A DNA stretch of 64,000 nt from Echinococcus granulosus. Taxonomy: Eukaryota; Platyhelminthes; Cestoda; Cyclophyllidea; Taeniidae. Position numbers and translations under genes: made by a program. Positions 37,038-47,522 of the stretch are shown piece after piece. The DNA is taken from positions 1,002,853-1,066,852 of the forward strand of contig NW_020170398.1 of NCBI RefSeq assembly GCF_000524195.1, read 5' to 3'. Under the pieces are notes generated by a model. It searched no databases. It saw only the letters and a list, made by a program, of their open reading frames with translations, and was not told the DNA's origin. The first letter of the stretch is position 1, and each line of letters starts with the position of its first letter.

Positions 37038-38071
37038 CGCCGTTGATGCCGCCGCTTCGTCCCTACCCCTCTTCCGTCCTCCCTCATCCTCTCCTTCCCA
37101 TGTTTCGGTGACTTTGGGATTCCATTTTTCTTTCATTTCTTTCCTACTGTCACTTTTTCACTTTCATTTGTTGGCTTATACGTGGTGGGTTAGCGTGGAA
37201 GACCACCAAAGGTGCGCGTGGGTGGTATGGTCTCAATTTGAATCGGATGGCGAGGATGGGTCGCGCTTTACGGCGAGGTGGGACTCTGGAGGTTGGTCTA
37301 GGCTGACTGCAGTGCGCATGCCGATGCTAAACGATGCAAATCTTGGCCACGACCTGTGTGACAGGAGGCGATTTCACTTGTTTGTGCGCATCGTAACGAA
37401 CAGGGGCGTGGGGAGGGGGGGGTGAGCCGTGAGGCGGGTGCCCTCGTAAACTTATCTATTTGGCGCCTGAACTTAGGCAGGTGTTGGAGTGTGTTAGTCC
37501 TTACCGTAAGTGGAGGTGGAGAGTCTTCCCTTTATCTAGTCTCCCCGTGTAGGGATATGAGGGTATCCGCCCATTTCAGCTTGCATTTCCACAATTACTG
37601 TAAGCCGTTCTATGGGTTTCGCTTCCTATACCCATGCTTTATAAATCTGTGAAGAGGGGGAGGTTGTACAAATTGTTTTGGTTAGTCGTAAGAGTACCAA
37701 AACTTTGGAATTTGAAAACACCATAGGTAGATCCCTCTTCGCTGATTGGCTGCAGGCAATACCAACTGCGGAAAAGATGTCAGGTGTAAGTAAAATCTGG
37801 TATATCCCCACCGCTAAAATATGTAAAGCAGAATAAATAAATTTTGCTTCATAATACTATTCCCTAGATACACGCTTAAACAGTTTCAAGTATTTGCTCA
37901 ATCTAAGCAAACGCATTTTATTACTCGAGATAATTGCCGCGGTTATAACATCAATTTGCATTTAAAGTAAATCAATCTGTTCGATAAAATTATAAAATAG
38001 TAGGCTTTGGTGGCAATTTGAAATTTGTTTATGTTGGATCGGTTGGCGCCGGATCTGAGCAGTTGTGGAAA
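37038..38071 (+). other. SAC1 3' region and PPM1G upstream region
   Basis: About 1 kb between two genes in tandem. It includes a very G-rich run near 37404-37420 and pyrimidine-rich sequence just after the SAC1 stop. AATAAATAAA at 37832-37841 is a plausible polyadenylation signal for SAC1, roughly 800 bases past its stop. The PPM1G promoter must lie here or further left, but I see no clear core element. Confidence 0.5.
37832..37841 (+). terminator. Candidate polyadenylation signal for SAC1
   Basis: Two overlapping AATAAA hexamers. They are the first strong signal I see after the SAC1 stop at 37037 and lie before the next gene. A nearer variant signal may be used instead. Confidence 0.4.
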
Positions 38072-41000
38072 ATGGGTGCTTATCTGTCAAAACCCGAGAC
38101 GGCAAAAGAAACGTCATCAGACTCCAATGAATGGGTTTCCTACGGTTGTTCCTCCATGCAGGGATGGAGGCGTTTCCAGGAAGTGAGTCGCATCTCTATT
38201 CACTTTTCCACGCTAAATGCTACTCAGGCAATTGGACTTTAAGGTGAAGTGTGGAACGCAGTCCTTTTGAAGCTCCTACCTGCAGTTGTCCTTAAAAATT
38301 TTGTTTTCTTCATCTTGTCAGATATTGCCGATTCATCTGATTTCTGGGTTGAGGCGTTGTAAAGGCGATCCGCTAATTTCATTTAATTTGCTTTTTGAAG
38401 GACGCACACAATTGCATCTTGGAGTTTGATCCCAAAAGAACAGCCTCATTCTTTGCAGTCTATGATGGTCACGGGGGTTCTGAAGTCGCCAGATATTGTT
38501 CCTTGCATTTGCCTGAGTTCATTCTCTCACAACCACGATATGCAATCGAGGATGGGCCAATCAATCCTGTCAGCATCTTGAAGAAGGCATTTATTGACTT
38601 TGATGTCTCGCTTACTCGAGCAAAGGTCGGTTGGATAATGGTTTGCTGTTAGTTTTTTGCGCTTTGAGTATCCGGGCTATGCAAAAACGCTGTGTATTGT
38701 ACTCGATGTAGGTCAAGTCGGAGTTGAAGGAGATAGCGAGTCCTGACGCTGATACGGATACTGTTGAACTCTCTCCTCACAACTCCGATGCGGAGGAAGA
38801 TGGAACAACTGAAGATGGAACGAAGAGGAGGAAAAGAAGAGCGAGAGAGGCTAAAAGTGGCGCTGGGGACGATGACGACGTGGTGCCCCTACCTCTCACC
38901 GAGGAGGGTGTTGAAGAAATTTCCGAATTGCACGAGGAGGCGGCGCGACCGATTGAGGCTGTACTGCGGAAGCAATTTAGAGACGAATTACCCGATTTTA
39001 TTCAGGTTGGCCGCCTCTTCTACTGTTTGTCTCTTATTTTTCCGTCCAGTGAATGGTGGATGAGTGACGGTGTTCCTCTGGTCACGTGCAACTTCTAGGC
39101 ATTCCTGGCCAGTATTTCTCCGAAACCGGGTGATGCTGGTACCTCTGGTCCCTCCACGTCTGGCACAACCTCTGACGAGCTCGCCACTGGCAGTAGGGCC
39201 TCCACGGAAGAGGCGACTGCTTCTGGTAATGATAAAGGTGTGTTTAAATATTTAAAATCTATCAGTATGCCATCGTCTAAACACGACGCTTTTATCGCTT
39301 TGTGTCGGATTCTCCTGGGAATTATCTCACTTCTACCCTTTAGTCTTGCCTTTATGCTCTTTACGAGAGTACGCGAGAGTAGAACATGAGTCTTCGTGAT
39401 GAGCAAATCTGAATAATCAATTACCTTTTACGACGGTTACACTTTAAGATCGTCTGTGTATTTTGGTGTTTTGTTCACCATCTGATAAGATCATACCTCG
39501 GACGCCCTATTCCCAAAATCGTTTCTGTTGGGCTGTTCAGTCTATCAGCTGTCACACGAGTCTATCATGATCCGATCTACAGCAATTTTTCTACCACTTA
39601 CTTGCTTTTTTGAGTTTTCCTGGCACATCTCTCTGTACTGCCCGGTTTTGTCTTATCAATCTGAAGCTGTTTTAACAAAATACGACGCAATTAATTGAGT
39701 AAAAACTTTTTATTCCTTTATTCGTAGCCCTACCTGTGTGGTTTCATGTAAAACCAAGTAAGATATGCTTATGATGGGATAGATTAGTTTTCTTGGTATA
39801 TAGCTCTAAAAACAACCACTGTCGTTGAAGTTAGTGATTGGCTTTTTGTCTTCGAAGCCTAGGGGTAACTGCATACTATTTCTGGATTGATCCGCCCGGT
39901 TAGAATTGTCGCGATTACAGGTGAGCCTCGAGGATGCGACGGTCTAAAAATGTCTTATTCACACTACCTTTTAGAGGTTGACGAAGAGGCAAAGGTAAGT
40001 CCTAGTGCGACGACCTCTGAGGAGAAATCCGCTCCCCCTATTGGCGAGAAAGAAGTGGAGGAGGAGGGGAAGGAAAATGACACGAAGAAGGCTGAGGAGG
40101 AGGATTCCCTTAATCTCTCTGGCATCGTCGATGAAAGCGTTGGCGACAAAGAAGAGGAAGTGGATGCTTATGACGACGATGATGAGGATGATGAGGTCCG
40201 TTCCACGCTCTTCCACAATCTTCGTTCAATTGAGGTTTCTCTATCATGTCTGCCCTTTTGCAGGATTTTGAAGTGGACGATGAAGAAGATTATGACGATG
40301 ACGAAGAAGGCGAGGAAGTTGACTACGGCGAGTACGACGAAGACGATGACGATGATGAGGAGGAAGAAGAGGAAGAGGGTAACTCGATCAGTGTGCTTCC
40401 ACGACCGGTGGGGTTCACAGAACCTGGTGTGGACAGCGGATCAACGGCCTGTGTGGCTCTGGTGCTCCCCGAAGTGGGGGACCAAAATGGTGAGGAACAG
40501 CAACCGCGGGTCTGTCTCTACGTCGCCAACGCGGGTGACTCGCGGGCTGTTCTCTGTCGGGCGGGCGCTGCCGTAGACCTCTCCGAAGACCACAAACCTG
40601 AGGACCCATCCGAAAAGGCGCGCATTCAGGCTGCTGGCGGCACTGTCACTGCGGACGGGCGCGTCAATGATGGCCTCAACCTCAGCCGCGCTATTGGCGA
40701 TCACATCTATAAGGTGTGACTTATTTTCCCTTTGCAAGCGCAATGTTTGGTTGGGTAATCGACTACCCCTATTTATCAGCACTTTTTGTCTAGGTTGTGA
40801 GAAGGGGGGTTGTCTCTTCAGTGTAGCTGATTTCATGTTGCCTCAATTTGCTTCCTCTTAATTCTTTACTCCCAAAATGTGCATCCATTTACTCTTTGTG
40901 GCAGCACTCGGTTGATGGTATGAAATATCATCTGCCCCATTATTTTATTTACTTTTTGAATGCTGGTTAGCCCTCTTGAGTAGCTTATTTTCTCGTATAT

Positions 41001-44000
41001 GGTCGTGGTTTCAAACTATAGCATTGTGGGGGAGCCGGGGTGAGGCACACTTTAATCAGTGTCGATGCAGCTTTTTTTCATCGGTTTCTGTGGTCATGTC
41101 TTGATTGCAAATGAGTGGTGTCACCGACGGTTGCGCCTAACTGGCGAGTTTTTTAACTCAAGCAAAAAAGGGGCCATGATATCTGTCTGAATGGTTCCAT
41201 AAATCTGGGCAACATTAGTACCAAACAGGCTGTAATTTGGTTAGCTCCCTATGAATTGAAGTGGGGTCTCTTGATAAGGTAGTATTTTGAGGTTTGTGGT
41301 CTCTTTAAAGCGTAATGCGATCTGAAATTTGCTTATATTCCCCAGATCTCGGCTCTCCTGATCGATGTCACGTATACTAGGCTTTGGTTAGGTTCGGAGA
41401 GCCGTAGACCTTATTCCGTTTGACTGAGTTAGGTATAATAAGTGCATTTTGTCATGCTTCATGATCTCTCAACAACTCAGAGTTGTTAAAACGCTAAAAC
41501 CGATGTGCGTTGTTCACGAGTTCATGCCTACTGAGCTAAAACTTGGACTTTGGATCGAAAATCAAAGTTGGCATTGCTATCTAACTGGTTTGGCTCTCAC
41601 TACTGCGTTCACTGTTGAACTTAGAATGACAGTAATTCCTTTTCCGAGGTGATCTCATCTACCGGTCCACTAACATGCAATATGATGACATGACCCCTTG
41701 TGCGTACCACGAAATCGTTTAATTACCACTACTGTGAGCATAGCGTTGACCTGATTTCACCAAAACCAACCTAATGGCTTGCTTGACATTCTGACATGCG
41801 TGTAGCCCACCCGAATAGGACACTAGCCATCAGCTATCTGAAATGGTTGAATGCAATGCCATGGCAGTGCCTCCGTTGCTTTTTTGTATGTCCTATCCTC
41901 GAAACTAGTCATCCTGGTGGCAAATGAAGTTTGTAAACCTGTTCACCGAATAATAGAAGTGCAGTTCGCTTTGCTTCGACATCTGCCTGTCAAATCTGAT
42001 TTGATGCTCAGCGTCGTAGGTTCTCTGACTAATTTGAACTCGTAGGTGCCTCGATGGAATCGATGTCTTTGGGGTGGTTCCCCTTAACCACTCCTCATTA
42101 TATAGACCCTAGCACCAGTGGAAAACGATATCGTGCTTCTTAATCCGTTTTTTTCATGTGTAGTGTCGAACCGACCTGAAGATGTCGGAGCAGATGATCT
42201 CAGCCCTGCCGGACGTGTCACGGACGGAGTTGATACCAGGCGCTGACGAGTTCGTGGTCATCGCTTGTGACGGCATTTGGAACGCCATGAACAGTCAGGC
42301 TGTGGTAGATTTCGTCTACGACCGTCTCCATCCCGAGTCCGCCTCCGCCCCACCAACTTCCAACGGTGGGGACGGTGAACCTGCCGCCGCGACCACCACC
42401 ACCATCGCCACAGAAAAGGCGGAGGACGGAAAGGAGGAGACGACAGCGCCCATTGATCGCTCTTCGCCCGCCTTTCTGGCCAAAATCTGCGAGGAGGTGA
42501 GTCATCGGCACCCATTTCTTGCAACTGGGATACTCACTCCCGTCTTCTCCGTGATGAAGCGACTAGTTTTTTTTGAAAGTCGAGTGTTTGTAATGAGTCA
42601 TCCTGGCTACTTTTGTATTACCAAGTTTTTTGTACAAGTGCGCTCTTCATTTAATAATGGCGTTCAGTTCGCCCTCATTTCACAAAAGCAGCACTCATGG
42701 ATGGTTAGTTGGCGGCCCCTCATTGATGTCTGCCTGGTAGCGCGCTGTCTACGTGACTGGGTGTTTAACCTTGACGCCGATGCGACTCGCATTCAGCGGT
42801 CCCAGATGACATCAACACTGGCTTTTGGTTTTTTACCGCTGAACAATGGCAGTACTCACCTTCAATGTTCTTCAATGCTTTAGTGAAGTAGTAGTGGCGG
42901 AACCGATTTTCTTTTAGCATGAACTTGTGGATGCTTTTTTCTCAAAACTTTCAGCGATGTTTGATGTTGAGGTCTATGCAAATTGGCGCAAGCATTTGAT
43001 CTTTAGTGAGGGTTGTCTCGAGTGGACGTCTTTTGCGACCTTAAGTTGCCATCGCACGTCTACTTCATTACTACGATATATTTGTGCCCCCCTCCCCGAC
43101 ATATTTTCGTGCCCAGTGAGTGAAGAGCTAACATCCATTAGGATTTTGTAGTTTCGTATCTCTGTCTAGATCATTCATCTTTTGCTTCGCGGTATTTAAT
43201 CAACTTGGAAACAGCTGTTCTCCTGGAATTCCTAGCACTCATTTGATGCTTTTGTTAGCTCACGCTTGAACGATTGTTCGGCTTTTTTTTCATTTCTCCT
43301 GTATTGCCTTTGCCGTCTTGGAATTTCTGACTTGACGCGAGTTTTGCCCATCGAATAGCTACACTGAAACCTCCATCTCCTCCGATAATATCATTTGTTT
43401 GAAAATAAGCGATTGTTGCTTCAAGTATGTCCGGTTGCTTGAGGGGCCCTTGAAGTCGTACTGTAACCTCTAGGCCCTTCGATTGTATTAAAGTCCCCAT
43501 ATTCTGACTACTTCATTGAGCCGAGGATTTGCTCACTTAATTGGTTTGGGGGGTTAATAATAATGCTAGCATTTGTCCTTGAAGCTCTTCGACGCCTGCC
43601 TCGCCTCCAACACTATGGGTGATGGAACGGGCTGTGACAACATGACCTGCATCATCCTTCGCTTCGACAATCTGCCCGAACTCGCTAAACGCGCCATCAC
43701 GCGCACCTGTACAACACCTGACGCTGCTGAGGACGGGAGTGACTTGGAGGAGGTAGAGAACGCCGAAGTCAGGGAAGCAGTAGAGTCCATAGAGGAAGGT
43801 GTGGAAAAAGAGGAAGAGGAGAGTTCGGAAGAACTAAAAAGCAGTTTTATGCAGTCATCACCAACCCCGGTGGTAAATGGCAACGGCGGGTCAGGTGACG
43901 GCGCTCACATGGCCCCCTCGGGAACTCCTCCCTCGCCAGCTCTCTCGCCTGCGCCAAAGAAGGCGCGGATCGAAGCCTCACCACAGAACGGCGATGGTGG

Positions 44001-44028
44001 TGGAGAGACACTTACGTCAGCCGAATAG
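38072..44028 (+). CDS. PPM1G: PPM1G-type nuclear protein phosphatase (PP2C family)
   Basis: Mg2+/Mn2+-dependent Ser/Thr phosphatase; family members act in the nucleus on splicing and chromatin proteins. Exons in phase: 38072-38182, 38401-38625, 38712-39005, 39099-39225, 39975-40195, 40264-40713, 42164-42496 and 43585-44028, about 734 codons (human 546). An acceptor at 39920 instead of 39974 would add 18 residues. It starts [10 protein letters not shown] like the family. PP2C motifs follow: [94 protein letters not shown] and [14 protein letters not shown]. Metal-binding Asp residues are present in DGHGG, CDGIW and GCDNM. A long acidic Asp/Glu-rich insert (38712-40380) splits the catalytic domain, as in vertebrate PPM1G. 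An extra Ala/Thr/Pro-rich insert follows VVDFVYDRL. The tail is acidic, then has a basic PKKARIE that may be a nuclear signal. Confidence 0.95.
40714..42163 (+). other. Long PPM1G intron
   Basis: A 1450-base intron between ...RAIGDHIYK and [12 protein letters not shown], with donor AAG|GTGTGA and acceptor TTCATGTGTAG. No nested feature is recognised in it. Confidence 0.8.
42497..43584 (+). other. PPM1G intron before the last exon
   Basis: A 1088-base intron with donor GAG|GTGAGT and acceptor TTGTCCTTGAAG, between KICEE and LFDACLASN. The open frame read through its first 390 bases is intron retention in frame only and has no family similarity. Confidence 0.8.
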
Positions 44029-44310
44029 AGGCGCTACTGTTGCCCTGCTCCAAAAAGACTTCGTCACCACTTTCCCTGTGTACATGCCCTATGTGCCACT
44101 GTTACTAAGTTCTGCCTCTATGTCGGATTTTTCTCCATTATAAGCCGAATCCATGACCTGTCGGTTTTCTTTTGTGAATAACTTCCTACTTTCATCGACT
44201 GAAGGAGCGAGGGAAGGTGTGGATCCTCTGGTAATGCTAGCTTACTTTAGTAGTAGCAGCTGAATGGTTTTGTTTACCTACTTCGGTGGTGTGGCTTTGT
44301 CGTGGGGAGA

Positions 44311-44316
44311 AATAAA
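44311..44316 (+). terminator. PPM1G: Polyadenylation signal for PPM1G
   Basis: AATAAA 283 bases after the PPM1G stop codon, the first such hexamer downstream on this strand. It is followed within 30 bases by a T-rich/GT-rich stretch (GGTTTTTGTATG), which fits a cleavage region. Confidence 0.65.
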
Positions 44317-44409
44317 CGAGCTCCGACGGTTTTTGTATGCATGCTTTCTGTTACCAAAATTCATTCCATCCTGTAAAATTGGGATTCATCTGGTTGGTCG
44401 CTAAGGCAA

Positions 44410-44712
44410 CTAACTGGGCGGGACAAGGTCTGTTCGTCTATTTCTACAGATCAGTACTGAGGAGCGAAGCTCTAAATTCTGAAGTAAAGTCTCCAATTTA
44501 AATCTCGATGTTAACGTGTTGACTTGATGATCAACTGCACAATACACCACAGTGCTACTGATTCGCGCAAAACTGGTAAATTGTGCTCCATTTTCAAACC
44601 CGAGAATTTGTTTTTGCTCTGCCAAGCCAGCTGACAGTGAAATTGACTTGCGGAAAGCCAAAAGTGTAACCATTACATGACGATGCTTATTTTGTGTTCC
44701 GCGTTTAGCCAT
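44410..44712 (-). CDS. Unidentified small ORF, 100 codons
   Basis: Minus-strand single-exon ORF from an ATG (MAKRGTQNKHRH...) to TAG (...RTDLVPPS), with a fairly even, protein-like composition. I recognise no domain, signal peptide or membrane segment. It lies in the spacer between two convergent genes, downstream of the multi-PDZ gene on the same strand. ORFs of this length also occur by chance elsewhere in this window, so this is only a candidate. Confidence 0.2.
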   Translation of the reverse strand: MAKRGTQNKHRHVMVTLLAFRKSISLSAGLAEQKQILGFENGAQFTSFARISSTVVYCAVDHQVNTLTSRFKLETLLQNLELRSSVLICRNRRTDLVPPS

Positions 44713-45510
44713 TGTGAATACAAGACACCAGTAATATCGTAAAACTTCGAATTTACGCAGAAACGCAAGGCAACCTGCACTCCTGCTAGTGGTGTAAATC
44801 TGGGTCAGAAGGAAAAAGCTGAATTGTTCTCAAATGCGTTCTTTATATGATTAGCCAATTACTTATCACACTGCAATCACCAATTTACATTGCAAATTAA
44901 TGGTAAATTTGCCAGTATGTTGCTCCTACGTTACACACCTAAGTACTTTAAGATAAGACAGTTTCTATTCTTAAAGTTCTTTAATAGTAGTGAGATAGGA
45001 GCAATGCACAGTTCGCACTTGAAGTGCTACCTATCCCGAAGAAGTGGTTGGCTCTGCGAATAAGCATTGTTGCAGAAACTATGGTTAGTTTATTTATAGA
45101 CCCATTCTAGACCTTAAAGTCAACATCAGCTATTATCGTGCGGTGAAAATACCTTCTAGTCTCCACTTCAAAGTGATATTTGAAAACAATTTTGGCTCTA
45201 CAGACCAAAACTAGTTTGCACTACATGCGTGAAAATTAGCATGTTCTGGACACCTACAAAAGCTACAAAGTTGATGCAAAGATCCTCTTCATTGTTATCG
45301 GTAGCTTGCTGATACCCTGTTTGAATTTAGTTGGAAACAGGGAAGATAAAATAGTAAAGCTCCTTATCAGTTTAACCAATAACAAGGTAATACAGCAAGC
45401 CTCATGAAACTCGTTCCTACTTTAGTAACAAATGGCGGAGAGCTCAAGCTACTTGGCATAGTAGTGTAAAACAATGCCACAGCAAAAGAACCGACATCAT
45501 TGTAATACGT

Positions 45511-45660
45511 TGGTTGCTTGCTTAGTAGTCGGTGTTGGTAAAGGGCGATTGCCTTTGCCATTGTGTCTCGCTGTGTGGGCTGGTCCCCGGGCCAAGCCAG
45601 TAGCCCTGATACGTCCCATACGTCTTCCTTCGTCTTCAAGGGAGTCTCAGAGAGCTACGG
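45511..45660 (+). repeat. Dispersed repeat, copy 3
   Basis: Shares with 2122-2212 the GGTTGCTT start, a TTGCCATTGT-like middle and the GGGCTGG...GGGCCAAGCCAG end. The weaker GTCTCAG...GCTAC match beyond it suggests the repeat continues to about 45660. It is more diverged in the middle than copies 1 and 2. The element class is unknown. Confidence 0.42.
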
Positions 45661-46374
45661 TCATATCATTGGAGTGAATCTCCGCCCCACTGCTGGAAGA
45701 CTATGACTCTACGATGAAATGGAATCTGAAAAGTGGTGTCACAGACAGATTTACAACGAATGAGGAATTTGCCCACCGGAGCTAAGTACTATTAGCCCCA
45801 ACTTTGAACAAAGGAGAGTCAAATGAAAATTCAAAATACACAAGGAGTTTAATTCATTTCCCTACATAATCACCCGTTGGGGATACGGCAAGACTATGGT
45901 ACAAGGGTTTCATCAGAAAGAAGAAACTAACTGCCTGTTAGTAGTCAAGGAACAAATCAGTGGATGGTGGATAATTGAGGTCAAAAAAGGAGGTATCTGA
46001 TCAAAGGGTTTCTCTCCGTGGTTCCGCTCCGTCCATCATAAATATTTGCATCATTTGGAGTTAATCTGTCACGTCGAGTGAGTCTGCACCAAAGTTATCT
46101 GAAAAATATTTAAAAGACGTCTACCATTCCACTGAATAAAAGGGGTGATTTGGATTCCAACTCATGCTCTACTAACCAGGAAACGGTGAGACACAGAAAA
46201 GTAACACGAAAACATTGGAAGGGACTACAAGTCGTAGACGGCGCGTGAGATTAAAACAAACGTCGGCACTACATGTTGGCTTTGGAAGCAAGTTGTGCCG
46301 AAAATGGAAATAAGTTATTCTGACAAGAACACAGCAAAATAATGAAGGAGGAGGAGGTGTTAATTGGGGTGTTG

Positions 46375-47522
46375 CTAACCTACACACCGAAACTCACCAC
46401 CAGAATCAACATCTAGATTAACACTGTCAAAGTCACTTCCGTAGAAATGTTCGCCTTCCACAGGTATGTCACCATCGTTATTACTACCTTCTGCATATCC
46501 TTTTGGGGGGTATTTACAGAAGGGGGAGTGTTGATCGAGACTCATGGATTTGGCTGACCTGGTACCTAAATTATCGTCTGTGGAAGAGGCAGTGAATTTG
46601 GCTTTATTTAGTGTGAATTCTACAGACAGGTCAAACACCTCATATAACACCAGTGATGCACACCGTTCTTTTTTATAGAAATGAGACCAAATTCAACAGT
46701 TGCTCGCGTGTGCATACATAGGAAGACACACATCGTGACAGCAGCCACCGCCACGTAAATAGATTGCATGTAAGTGTATGATATTAAGTGGTGTGCAGAA
46801 GAGGGAGATGTGTCGTCCCCAGGATCAGGCAGAATCAAATCACGATAAAGGTGAGTAAAGTGACTCAAACTAACCCAAAAACGACTAATTTTGTTAGTTA
46901 AAGTGAAACGAAAGTCACCATCAATGAGGCAGCTTCGAATTTTGTGTTTCGAACTCGATGCTGCCTACGAATTAGTACGGTATTTGACGAAAGGAAGTAA
47001 CAAAAAACCTCAACATTGTAATTTCGAAATCAGTAATCAAGGAGAGGCTATCTGTACTATTCCAAGTAAATTTATCTGAACCAATTTAGAGATCATCAGC
47101 CTGTGTAGATGTATGTGAAAACGGGAGAACTTATCAAGCATTCTTAAGTGGAAAATTAGAACACACTTTCAAAACATGTTAAAATTACTTCTCCAGACGA
47201 TAGGAATATTCATCTACCTAAACGTGCAGACGCAAAATTGAGAAGCCATGCACACGCACATGCGCGAACTGCAAACCGACCAACCACAAAGCAGTAGAGC
47301 GGTGCGGCAACAGCTAGCCTAAGTTCCCACAGCAACACTCACCACTGACAACGCAAATATCATTAGCGTCAGCGCCTCGCTCTCGATGATGGTAATAGCT
47401 GAGAGGGTCATCATAAAAATACTCGCCCTCAACAACATCGTCATCATCGTTAGAATTGATGGCAGTGTATGGGAATTGACCCGGACCCTCCTTGAAGCAG
47501 CCTTTACCCGCACCAAGATCGC
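46375..47522 (-). other. Acidic, Tyr-rich C-terminal tail of the multi-PDZ protein (last two exons)
   Basis: After PDZ10 the protein has two Ala/Val/Gly-rich runs (VVGATAAGVGLIAGHQL and LLVPAIAAGVATGVYRG), then an acidic tail. The tail carries two similar motifs, DDDDVVEGEYFYDDP in exon 47522-47343 and GDIPVEGEHFYGSDFDS in the last exon, ending FRCVG. No known domain is recognised, and the last residues do not form a canonical PDZ ligand that I can assign. Confidence 0.7.

Larger units (their letters stand above)
44029..46374. other. Spacer between convergent PPM1G and multi-PDZ genes
   Basis: Tail-to-tail intergenic region of about 2.3 kb holding the 3' untranslated regions of both genes. 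It contains the PPM1G polyadenylation signal, one copy of the dispersed repeat, and an ATG-initiated 100-codon minus-strand ORF (listed separately). Nothing else is recognised. Confidence 0.6.
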
